The position numbers and the translations under genes were made by a program. DNA of 64,000 nt from positions 157,146 to 221,145 of the forward strand of contig VKHL01000036.1 in assembly GCA_015146655.1 (NCBI GenBank). Direction: 5' to 3'. This document shows, one piece after another, positions 48,810 through 58,300 of the stretch. The notes beneath the pieces are model-generated. The model was not told the DNA's origin. It was given only the letters and a program-made list of their open reading frames with translations, and ran no database searches. Origin of the DNA: Ochromonas danica. Taxonomy: Eukaryota > Sar > Chrysophyceae > Chromulinales > Chromulinaceae. Numbering within the stretch: the first letter of the stretch is position 1; each line of letters starts with the position of its first letter.

Positions 48810-49402
48810 TCTTCTCTCTGGGCTAGTTGGTAGTGCTGACGTGTCACTATCTTATGATGAAATGCCTCCAAAGTGTGGAAAGATCGCTGCCACTCTGTAC
48901 CTGTACTATGAGCAAGAGAGACATGACTGCTCAGTAACACTGCAATGCCCCACGCACCACAACAATAACTACACCTCTCTCTTCCCCACTCACACTCCAA
49001 TGTCCCACGCACCACAACAATAACTACACCTCCCTCCACAGACTATACAGTACACTAATTTCACTATACTGCACTATATACATTATACTAAGAGAGTAGC
49101 TAACGATACTCGGAGAACACTTGCCAATCTTTCTCTATCGTCTCTTATGCGGTTAGTGCTGTGCAACCTAAAGCGTAATTCCCTAATTGTAAACTAATCT
49201 ACTAGTCTACTAAGTTAGTAACATGTAACTAGACTAGTCTATGTTAACATCTTACTCGTAAACTCTAACTCAACACAACAACATTACATTATACACACTC
49301 CTTCTTCCTAGTGGGCTGCTCCCTTACTATCACCACCCAGAAGAGACAGTAACAACACATCTTCTTCTACACTGTCTATTACATTGCCTATCACAGTGTC
49401 TG
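48810..49402. other. Spacer with a 38-bp direct repeat
   Basis: 593 bp between two minus-strand genes. Two near-identical 38-bp copies (48943-48980 and 48998-49035, 55 bp apart) carry CCCACGCACCACAACAATAA and the following CTACACCTC. TAGTCTAG-type words lie around 49198-49242. No gene is supported. Confidence 0.6.
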
Positions 49403-50488
49403 TCAGTATGCAATATGTCTGTCCCATACACAGCCTGGTGCACTTTGTTCTTCTGCACCACAACAATCCCAAAATCGAGCAGGCCAGCCTTCCTCGCCAG
49501 TGCTATAGTAACCCAAGCCATCGCCATTGCCTGAGATGGAACATCGAACCTCTGCAGGATGATAGCGACAGACAAACAGGCCTGGATGGAAACGACATGT
49601 GGGCAACAAGGCAAGAGGGTTTCCACTCTTTGCTGGAAAGGGATGCTTGCATCGTTGACAGAGTGCCCGATAGGCCGAGGGAAAGAAAGCCAACACTCGA
49701 TGACCAGAATTGACTTCTTCCTCTTCTTCTTGAGAACCTCTGCCAGTAATATCTTCCATATGAAACACAGCATGAGACTGACCAGAGCTAGGAGAGGACC
49801 AATGCACAGTTCCAGCGAGGACAGTGGCCTGCGCTAGGTGGCCCACGCCATGGCCATGGCCTAGGCCAGTGAGGCGCTGACTCAGCTCTCGCTCATATTG
49901 AGAGCTATTCTCTCGCAAACCATCCACAGTGAGTAAGATAACAAGGTTTGGATTTCTCTGTAGGCAAGTGGAGAGTAGCCGAAGGAGGTCATCGTGTTGC
50001 TTACGCAGACAGGCGATCTCTGCCCCGCAGACCACATCAACACTTCCTCCTCCTCCTCCTCCTCCTCCTCCTTCCTCAGACAAACCTTCACTCCAATCTA
50101 ACTGACTCACAACCACAGTGTCTTTCAGTCCATTAGCTATAGCATTTTCTTCCGCCAAGTCGATGAATCGATCCGTCAAAGTCACAGTGAAGCCCAGCTT
50201 GGCAGCCACGAGACCCACTAGACCAGCACCAGCTCCGAGTTCCAGAATGCGAAGGGGATTGGGATGGACGTCAGTGCTATTGATGGAGGAAGAGAGAAGG
50301 TCCAGACAGGCGGCCAGGACCAACGCTCCCTCCCAAGTCACCCCTCCGATGCCGTCCACTAAATAGGTATTCTCAGTGATCTTCAGACTATTCCCAGGAA
50401 GGCTTTGGTTGTCGAAGCCATGATAGACCAGCTCAGAAGATGTTGAGTCATGCAGGTGACGAGATGCGACTATCCTACCACTTTTCAT
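49403..50488 (-). CDS. METTL21-type lysine methyltransferase with C-terminal Cys/His-rich module (361 aa)
   Basis: Seven-beta-strand protein methyltransferase. A G-x-V-T-W-E-G-A-L motif (about residue 50) precedes the SAM site L-E-L-G-A-G-A-G-L-V-G-L (about 85-96) and D-V-V-C-G-A-E-I after a nine-Gly run, the layout of METTL21/FAM86 enzymes. From about residue 275 there is a Cys/His-rich part: C-Q-R-C, then C-R-F-H-P-G, F-V-C-R-Y-H, Y-Y-S, F-W-D-C-C-G and A-P-G-C with a final His, likely zinc-binding. This tail is not part of the methyltransferase fold. The target is unknown. It is divergent from DNAAF1, with 224 bp between starts. Confidence 0.8.
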   Translation of the reverse strand: MKSGRIVASRHLHDSTSSELVYHGFDNQSLPGNSLKITENTYLVDGIGGVTWEGALVLAACLDLLSSSINSTDVHPNPLRILELGAGAGLVGLVAAKLGFTVTLTDRFIDLAEENAIANGLKDTVVVSQLDWSEGLSEEGGGGGGGGGSVDVVCGAEIACLRKQHDDLLRLLSTCLQRNPNLVILLTVDGLRENSSQYERELSQRLTGLGHGHGVGHLAQATVLAGTVHWSSPSSGQSHAVFHMEDITGRGSQEEEEEVNSGHRVLAFFPSAYRALCQRCKHPFPAKSGNPLALLPTCRFHPGLFVCRYHPAEVRCSISGNGDGLGYYSTGEEGWPARFWDCCGAEEQSAPGCVWDRHIAY

Positions 50489-50712
50489 TTTCTATTGACC
50501 CCTCCATGACAGCAGAGGGCCAGAAGCACAGAATCCCAAAAGGCCAGAGTGTGTGTCGTGTGGTGAAACTATTATTTCCTTGCGCGGAGCAACTCCAGAA
50601 CTGTCAAACCGACGGTTTTAACCATTAACTTAAGAAGACACTTCTAAAGACACTGAGGAGGCGTTTTAGACTCACATTTGATATATACACCATCTGGTAT
50701 CACAAGGAAAAG
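50489..50712. promoter_or_regulatory. Divergent promoter of METTL-like gene and DNAAF1
   Basis: 224 bp. It contains TTAACTTAAGAAGA at 50625-50638, identical to the word in the FBPase/SET promoter, and GGAGGCGTTTTAGAC (50658-50672). Confidence 0.6.
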
Positions 50713-52035
50713 ATGACGGAGATGACCAAGCCCTTACTTCGTAAGCTCTGTAAAGACAATGGTCTTTACACGACACCAAGTATTAATGACAAGCTTTATC
50801 TTCATTTCCGTGGTTTCTCCAAGATTACTAACTTAGACGAATACACAGGATTAAAGGCTTTATGGTTAGAAGGCAATGGTCTTACTGAGATTAGTGGACT
50901 TGAACATCAGACTCTCTTACGTACTCTCTACTTACATGAGAACCTAATCGAACGTATTGAAGGGTTGGATAGTCAAGTTGACCTTGACACACTCAATCTC
51001 TCCAAAAACTTTATTAAAGTCATTAATAATCTCAGTCATATGAAGAAGTTAACCTCTCTTAATCTTGCTAATAACCTTATTTCTCATGTTGAGGATATTA
51101 GACATTTAGTTCATCTTCCATCTTTACAGACAATTGATTTACAACAGAATAAGATTGAAGATGTGGGTATTGTTGATATTATAGGTCAATTACCTGACTT
51201 ACGTGTTCTTTATCTACAAGGTAATCCTGTAGTAAAGAAGATCCCACACTATCGTAAGACAATCATTGCTCGCTGTGAACGTCTCAAGTATTTGGATGAT
51301 CGACCAGTCTTCGACGATGAGCGCCGCCGCGTCACTGCCTGGGCGAAAGTCATTCTAGCTGGTGGATCAATTGAAGAAGCACAAGCTGCTGAACGCCTAG
51401 AGATTGATCTAATAAGGAAAGAAAAAGACGAAGCAGATGAACGAAACTTCCGTGCCTTTGAGCAATTGATGAAGGAAGGTTTGGAGATTCGCAAGCAGAG
51501 AGAAGCTGCTCGGGCTGCTGGGCAGATGGAAGAAAAAGTCAATCCTTACACCGGAGAGACTGTGATTGATGTGGCTGAATCTGAAGACCTTCGTATCTTG
51601 CGAGAAAAGCGATTAGCTGCTTTGAATGGAAATGCCACTCTGACTACTACTACCCCTCCTCTTCCTCCTCCTGATGCTTTGGTGGATAACACGCACAGTG
51701 AAGCCATGCACGACCTTCCTCTTCCACCCCCTCCTCCAGTCGTGGATGCTGTTGCTGCTGCAGAGCCTGCTTCAATAGAGGGCACCACGGATGAGTCAAT
51801 TCGCCCTGTTCCAGCAACTGTTGAAAATGAAATACAGAATAAGCAGATTCTGAAGGACATGCGCAAGATGGTTATCGAGGAAGTGGAAGATGAGGATGCT
51901 AATCAAGTTGATCAAGCTGCCGAAGTTACGGATGCAAAGAAGTCCTCAGACGAAAGCTCTAAGGAACAGAGTCTTCCTCTCCCCCCACCACCTCCAACAA
52001 CCTCCAGTGAGATAAATTACATGTCCCTGGATTAG
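50713..52035 (+). CDS. DNAAF1: Dynein axonemal assembly factor 1 (LRRC50/ODA7), 440 aa
   Basis: Cytosolic factor needed to pre-assemble outer-arm dyneins, so a mark of motile flagella. The N-terminus [27 protein letters not shown] is the DNAAF1 signature. About six SDS22-type leucine-rich repeats follow ([48 protein letters not shown]), with an LRR cap Y-L-D-D-R-P-V-F. The C-terminal half is charged coiled-coil and then Pro-rich. It is intronless. Confidence 0.93.
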   Translation: MTEMTKPLLRKLCKDNGLYTTPSINDKLYLHFRGFSKITNLDEYTGLKALWLEGNGLTEISGLEHQTLLRTLYLHENLIERIEGLDSQVDLDTLNLSKNFIKVINNLSHMKKLTSLNLANNLISHVEDIRHLVHLPSLQTIDLQQNKIEDVGIVDIIGQLPDLRVLYLQGNPVVKKIPHYRKTIIARCERLKYLDDRPVFDDERRRVTAWAKVILAGGSIEEAQAAERLEIDLIRKEKDEADERNFRAFEQLMKEGLEIRKQREAARAAGQMEEKVNPYTGETVIDVAESEDLRILREKRLAALNGNATLTTTTPPLPPPDALVDNTHSEAMHDLPLPPPPPVVDAVAAAEPASIEGTTDESIRPVPATVENEIQNKQILKDMRKMVIEEVEDEDANQVDQAAEVTDAKKSSDESSKEQSLPLPPPPPTTSSEINYMSLD

Positions 52036-52200
52036 TCATCTTTCACTTTCAACCATGTTCATTGATGTTGCTGTGTGTTGGTGGCGATTGTGGTAAACAT
52101 ACTACAGTTGCACCACTTCTTGGTTTACATAATGCTACTAGGAGGATGAGGCTACAAGTAATATGTACAATGATAAGGTTGAAAGAACAAATGTTTCCAC

Positions 52201-53427
52201 TCAATCATCAAGTTCTGATAATGATAGCGGATCTCTACCTGAGATTATCCACTTTGCGACACCATTGCAATGTAGCATACCCACAACAGCCACGACCTCT
52301 TTCCCTGGGAATTCCGCACAAACTTTCTGAATATTACTGGCTAAGATACGATCACGATCAGTCCCGATCAGTCTTCCTAAACGAATCACTAACAGAGTGG
52401 CAAAAATGTCCCCAATCAAATTGATCGACGACTCAACGTTAGGCTGAGTGATCCATTGAAAGAATTGTTCGACAGAAGGACTGGCCAAGACATCGGCATC
52501 GATGTTATCCACATTAGGCATTGACCCAAGGGAAGAAAGAAAGCTCAAAATCATAGTCCCCAGAATAGCAACATAAAGTGGCCACAAAGTGCCAATCATG
52601 TCCTTTCGCCCAAAGTAAACGGCTGGAATATTGACCCAATTAGCTTCCTGCTCGACCGATGAATCATGACTATATGGTTCTTGATACTTAGAGAACAGAC
52701 CTATGGCAGAAAAGAGGAATGACTTTGCTCCTTTCCAAACTAAGATGGGATTAAAAGTTTCAACACTAATAAGCTTCTTGATATTATTCAATGTCTGAGA
52801 CTGAGAAGCATCGCCCAGTCGGATTGGAATATCCATCTCCTCTGCTTTTAGCATCGCAGTCGTGAACTCATCGGGTAGATCTTTGAACATGCGCTGAAAG
52901 TTACTGAATAGCAACCCAACGCCAACAAACGAACCCACAAGAGGGCCCTGCTTCTTTAGAAAGTGCCAATGTGCCGAAGTTGATGAGAGTAAGGCTCGAG
53001 TCTTTGAAACAGGCACAGCCCGCTCTAATCTTTCAGCTAAGGCTTGCTTTTTGGTGACATAGAGGGATTCCAGGGTATCATTGCCCTTAGGAGCAATGCC
53101 CGACTCTAAGGATAGGGCAAGGTATCTCTCCTCACAGAGTTCCAAGACGATCACTTCAGGGTTCACAGATTGAATCATATCAGTGACTAGTTGAGCGGAA
53201 ATAGGAGATCCATGAGATACTCCCACAAGATGAACTTTGCTCTTGGTGTGAGGATCAGTCACTGTCAAGACAGGATCTTTCCTGCTAATTAGCGGAGGCT
53301 CTCTCTCATGATGTGAGGTCATTGATAAAGAATGAAGAGTAAATTTACGTAGGCCATAAGACCAACGAGAAGGTAGACTGAGTAAGAGGATGAGCAAGAT
53401 CAACCCAGTCTTCACTATCATCATCAT
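52201..53427 (-). CDS. TraB/PrgY-domain membrane protein (408 aa)
   Basis: TraB-domain protein of the TIKI/PrgY superfamily. Motifs are V-H-L-V-G-V-S-H-G-S (first GxxH-type His), V-I-V-L-E-L-C-E-E-R (conserved Glu and Arg), I-P-I-R-L-G-D and, near the C-terminus, V-A-V-V-G-M-L-H-C-N-G-V (second His). Hydrophobic segments lie at the N-terminus (residues about 4-20, signal-like), around 145-165 and about 280-300. Eukaryotic TraB proteins sit in organelle membranes; the function is proposed but not settled (protease-like fold). The ATG at 53427 is used because the frame upstream lacks an ATG. The 3' end is 165 bp from DNAAF1's stop (convergent). Confidence 0.86.
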   Translation of the reverse strand: MMMIVKTGLILLILLLSLPSRWSYGLRKFTLHSLSMTSHHEREPPLISRKDPVLTVTDPHTKSKVHLVGVSHGSPISAQLVTDMIQSVNPEVIVLELCEERYLALSLESGIAPKGNDTLESLYVTKKQALAERLERAVPVSKTRALLSSTSAHWHFLKKQGPLVGSFVGVGLLFSNFQRMFKDLPDEFTTAMLKAEEMDIPIRLGDASQSQTLNNIKKLISVETFNPILVWKGAKSFLFSAIGLFSKYQEPYSHDSSVEQEANWVNIPAVYFGRKDMIGTLWPLYVAILGTMILSFLSSLGSMPNVDNIDADVLASPSVEQFFQWITQPNVESSINLIGDIFATLLVIRLGRLIGTDRDRILASNIQKVCAEFPGKEVVAVVGMLHCNGVAKWIISGRDPLSLSELDD

Positions 53428-53820
53428 ATTATCTGACAGGTTGAAGCAAGTGACTATGACACTAATCAATTATGAAGATCTCACTGACTAATCCACAGAG
53501 AGGGACTACACAGAGAGATAGGGTGGTATCTTCAATCGACACTTTTCACAACACCACAACTACTAATGGTGCAAGCAAGACTGAAAAGTTCTTCGAAATG
53601 AAAATCCCTTGTCATCGGTCAGGTTCTGACCTCTCCGCTTGCTGACGTCGCCTTCGCACGCAAAGCATAACCGTAACTATTATTACTGTGCGTAGATAGG
53701 ATACCCCACGCAATAATACTGCCTGGGGGGAAGGATTGATTGACAGAAGGATGAGTTGAAATTCACTTCAGTAGGATAGGTCAAAATAATATACCACTAT
53801 TGAAGAATTACTAGAAAAAT
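53428..53820. promoter_or_regulatory. Divergent promoter of TraB and glycosyltransferase-like genes
   Basis: 393 bp. It contains CGGTCAGGTTCTGACCTCTC (53616-53635, with an inverted GGTCAG/CTGACC pair) and GCTGACGTCGCC (a CRE-like TGACGTC at about 53642-53648). No other element is clear. Confidence 0.45.
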
Positions 53821-55056
53821 ATGATCCTATCTATTTTGTTATTGGGACTATTATCAGTCCTTGCCTTATCCTATGAGTTATTGATTAATGACGATCATCA
53901 TCATCGTGATCTCAAAATTAACAATAAGAAAGTCCCCGTCATCATTGACGAGAAAGCAGCTGATGTGATCTCTGTAGAGAGATCTATGATGGAACATGAA
54001 GTACTACGTGCTGACCATGTCTTACACAATCTTCGAACAAGTCATGGCTATGAGGCTATCCAAGGCTTCTATCACACTTCTAATGTCCGACAGTATTGGA
54101 AAGATGTCCTCGCTGAACAGCTTTACCTGCTTGATGGACGTAGACCTATTCCTGAGAAGAACTTCCCTCGCTACTCTAAGGACATCCCCTGGGATAACAC
54201 ACGCCTCTACACTAGTCTACTTAACATCTCTACAGGACTCTACCTCAATATCGTTGCGACTGAGAATCAACACAAAGAAGAGGTAGAAAACTATGTCAAG
54301 TCATTGAATTTGAAACATGCTGATAAGATCATGTTTAACTTCAATCGTACTATCCCACGTTATCTCTATGATCAAGCAAAAGGAGAGAAGAGACAAGCTT
54401 ATGATAATGACCATCAACTATCATGTGGAGAATATCCTACGATCATGAAGCTAAGAGATTATTGTATAGACCAAGTTAAGGCAGGAAAGAAGACCTTAGT
54501 CTACTATATCCATGCTAAAGGTGGATGTTGTCAACGCAATGTCACTGATGCTGGCCGTACTAATGATGGTGTCGTAGCATGGAGAGAGTATATGGATGCT
54601 GCTATTATTGAATTTCCATCCATCTGTCTACGTGCTATATCACGTGGATATCTAACTTGTGGGGTAGAAAATCAAAATATGCACTATTCAGGGAACTTCT
54701 GGTGGGCAGATTGTGGTCATGTTGCCCAATTAAGACCTTTAACAAATCGATGGGATTTTGGAGCACCTGAATTCTTCCTTTTACGATTTCGAGATGATTT
54801 CCCTTTAGACAAGACCCTTGGATTTCAATGTGGTTATAGTGTATTCAACTGTGGAGTGAATTTGTATGATGTGGCCTGTTCAAGAGATCGTTATCGAGAT
54901 CGATTGAGTAAGTTTGTTCATTATAAGCTGGGTCCTAATAATGTTCGTGGCAAGAATGATAACTTGGCATTTTGCCGTGAGTTAATCAAAGAATACAAGC
55001 CATATACAGAACGAGAGAAGGAATTGGATACCTGGTATCGAGGTGGAAGAAACTAA
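53821..55056 (+). CDS. Secretory-pathway glycosyltransferase-like protein (411 aa)
   Basis: An N-terminal hydrophobic segment (residues 2-18) suggests a signal peptide or short anchor. The middle and C-terminal parts have Y-Y-I-H-A-K-G-G-C-C, W-R-E-Y-M, and H-Y-S-G-N-F-W-W-A followed by C-G-H-V-A-Q-L and P-E-F-F-L. The combination H-x-K-G, W-R-x-x-M, H-Y-x-G-N-x-W-W and E-F is a recurrent pattern in uncharacterised eukaryotic and bacterial glycosyltransferase-like proteins. Several N-glycosylation sequons are present (N-I-S, N-R-T, N-V-T). I infer a Golgi/ER enzyme; sugar and acceptor are unknown. It is intronless, with no visible similarity to the glycosyltransferase-like protein at 8623-9991. 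Confidence 0.5.
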   Translation: MILSILLLGLLSVLALSYELLINDDHHHRDLKINNKKVPVIIDEKAADVISVERSMMEHEVLRADHVLHNLRTSHGYEAIQGFYHTSNVRQYWKDVLAEQLYLLDGRRPIPEKNFPRYSKDIPWDNTRLYTSLLNISTGLYLNIVATENQHKEEVENYVKSLNLKHADKIMFNFNRTIPRYLYDQAKGEKRQAYDNDHQLSCGEYPTIMKLRDYCIDQVKAGKKTLVYYIHAKGGCCQRNVTDAGRTNDGVVAWREYMDAAIIEFPSICLRAISRGYLTCGVENQNMHYSGNFWWADCGHVAQLRPLTNRWDFGAPEFFLLRFRDDFPLDKTLGFQCGYSVFNCGVNLYDVACSRDRYRDRLSKFVHYKLGPNNVRGKNDNLAFCRELIKEYKPYTEREKELDTWYRGGRN

Positions 55057-55313
55057 AGGGAGAAGAAGTGTGGGATGATAGTTGTGTTGAGTCAGTTAGT
55101 TGATAGTTGTAGATGGATACACTTCAAGGCACACAGTCAGAAGTGTAGATGATGTTTGGAGAGAGTTATGGAGTTTTGTAAATGGTCACAGTTAGTCTAA
55201 CCACGAGGCATAGTCCACGAGCAGCAAGAACATTGAATTAGTAACATAAAACACAGACACAGACAGCAACAAACATGCACTACTGAACTCAGAACAGAGG
55301 ATGGGATTATTCT
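55057..55313. other. Convergent spacer
   Basis: 257 bp between the glycosyltransferase-like gene and topoisomerase II. It has an ACACAGACACAGACAG short repeat near 55250. No other feature seen. Confidence 0.5.
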
Positions 55314-58300
55314 CTAATCGCTTTCTGAATAATCATTGCTTTCATCCTCTTCTGAGCTAGAGCTAGAGCTAGCCTCCTGCTCACCATAGAACTTAGAATA
55401 GTCAGTCACCTTCCTTTGACGACTTGGTCTGGAAGTAAAAGAACCAATAGGCTTGTCATCCACATCCATCTCCTCTTCATTTGATGATAACGATGCTGCT
55501 GCTGCTGCTACCTTCTTTTTACCTGACGACTTTGCTTTAGAAGACGATTTAGGGGTTGTCTTGGCTTTAGCAGCAGATTTCGCAGTTGATCCACGATTTG
55601 TTGATTTAACAGAAGGATTTGCTGCATTTGCCGCTGCTGTGATAGCAGGAGGAACAGGAGTCGGAGTAGCTGGGGTATTGGTGATATCAATGATAACAGG
55701 GGTGGGAGAAGGAGATGATAACACAGTACGAGCCTTTTTCGCCCTGCTAGGTCCAGTAGTACTGCTGCTGCTGCTTCTGCTGGCTTTCTTTGCTTGTACT
55801 GGAGTATCAACTGCTGGACTGAGAGATTGCTTGGGGGTTGACTGTGTATTTGGTGATAGAGAAGCAGTTTTGATTGATCGCTTCGATCGCTTCTTTGGCT
55901 TGGGATCACTATTGTAGTCACTGTCATCAGCATCTAACACGGTATCCTCATCATCACTCTGGTCACTATCAACGAAATAATCGTCTTCTTCATCAGAACT
56001 ATCCAGAAATCTCTTTCGAGAGGATGTTTGTCGCTTCGGTCTTGTACTACCGCTACCCACCACGGCTATGACTTCTTGGACAGGAGTTACAGCTACAGGT
56101 GTATTGACAAGATCTTCACTCAAATCAATTGCCATCGGTTCAATACTGGATTGAGAAGTCAGAGGATTGTCGACTGCTGTTACAGCAGGCTTTAGAAAAG
56201 CTGTAATTGGCTTCGAAGCGGTATTACTTGTTGTGGAACGACTCCTCTTGTTGGTTGTTGTCGTGCTTGTCTTTGCTTGTGGTTTGGTAAGATCGGATAA
56301 GCTTGACGGCATTGTGACTTTGCCAGTAATCACATGTTGTCCTGCTGTTGAGTGTGTCACATCACCAAGTCCACTAACTCCATCATGTGCACCTCTAGAG
56401 GAACTTGGGGCAGAGGAAGTGAGTTTAGACGAAGAAGAAGAAGAGGACGAGGACGAGACATGATTTGTGGCTGTGGTGGCAACCTTTCTAGACGAAGGCG
56501 ATTTGCTGGTTTTGTTCGTTGTTGTTTTTCTCGCTTTGGTTGCAGCCTTCTTGCGAGCTTTGAGTTCTTGTTGTTTGTCCTCATCCAATGCTGCTTCAAA
56601 CTCATCCAAAGCCATCTCCAGCTGAGACAAATCTTCTAACCAAAGCATCTCTGCAGTCTTGGTCATAAGTTCATCCAACTTGGAGCGCATGTTATTCCGC
56701 TCTGCAATGAGGTCATGCACTTTCTCCATGGTTAAACTCCAAATCTTCATAGACAACAAGTAGTCATAGCCTTTCTCGAATGGATCTATCTCAACATTTT
56801 CATTCTCGTTATTCTCGTTATCAACTTCACTGTAAACCTTCTTTCGATCAGTAAATGTCTTGAATCCCTTAGCACGTAGTTCTTGCAAGAGCTCTGCTTT
56901 CTTTCGATTGGCCACGACAATCTCGCCCTTAGTCACAGCCAATACAAACCGCATCTATACCCATCACACCCAATCACACATACAGTATCCTATTCGTTAA
57001 ACTACCTGATTGCTAGTCATTGTATGACAGAAAAGAACTGGAAGCTCACCTTGTTGTCTAGCTTCTCCCAATCCTCAGTCATGGTCTTCACCAGATGGGC
57101 CTTGCGGCGATCGTAGTACAACAACCGCACCTTGAAGAACTCCTGCAGCACTTGCAGAGGACTATAGAGACCAACCATAGACATGTCAGATGAGCAAGAG
57201 AGATCAGTTATATTATCACACTCACCCCTCGAACTTGCGGATCTGGGAGTTGAGGTCGAAGAGATGCATGTTGGAAGTGGAGATGGAAGTCTCCAGCTTG
57301 AACTTCTTCACCAAGGCTGCGTCGTCTTGACCTGCCAGCTTCTCAGCAGGACATGTCACTGTGAACAACACTGTGGTGTCTGTGTGATTCTCCTTGAAAT
57401 CCTTCACGAAAGGACCACCTGTGGGAGCTGCCACGGCTCCTCCGTCTTCCTTCTCTTTGTCTTTCTCCTTGTTGCCTGCACCTGCTCCGCCAATCAACAC
57501 CCCCTCCAGGAACTGCTTATAATCAGTCGTCCATCGACCCACTGGTAGCTCAGAGATCACCACAGTTTGGTCATCTGGCTGCTCCATTATACCAGACACG
57601 ATGAAGCTTCCACCACCTTTGCCAGCCTTGCTTTGCACACTCCCCGTAAAGCCTCGGAACCATGGCACCATGTCCTGAGGAGCCTCGCCTTCAATCATCA
57701 GACGCAGATTCGCAATGATCTCCCTAGGATTGTAAGTGGGAATGGAGGAGCTCCATCCAGTGCCAATACCTTCACTGCCATTCACCAACACCATGGGAAT
57801 GATGGGAACATAGTAGGTTGGCTCAATCGACTGGCCATCCTCATCCAGATACTCTAACAAGGCATCGTCATCAGGATGGAAGAGATAGCGAGTGATCGTC
57901 TCCAGCTTCGTGAAGACGTAACGAGGACTGGCAGCATCTTTGCCTCCCATCAGGCGGGTACCGAACTGGCCGGAAGGACTGAGCAGGTTGACATTGTTGC
58001 TGCCAATGAAGTTCTGAGCCATACCGATGATGGTCTGAGTCAGAGAAGCTTCTCCATGATGATAGGCAGAATGCTCCGAAATGTAACCAGCCAACTGCGC
58101 CACCTTGATCTCTTGCTTCAGATTGCGCTTGAAACAAGCGAAGAGCACTTTGCGCTGAGAAGGCTTCATGCCATCCATAAAGTGAGCGATGGAGCGCTCG
58201 TTATCTGCATGACTGAATAGAATGAGCTCGTGATTCACGAAGTCATTGTAGCAGATCCTCGACACCTTGTAGTCAATGTGGATGCCAGGCTCCATAGCCA

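Noticed and set aside
55453-55917. Plus-strand open frame of 154 codons with hydrophobic runs
   Set aside because: It is the reverse of the Ser/Lys-rich topoisomerase II tail; the hydrophobic runs come from complementing low-complexity codons.
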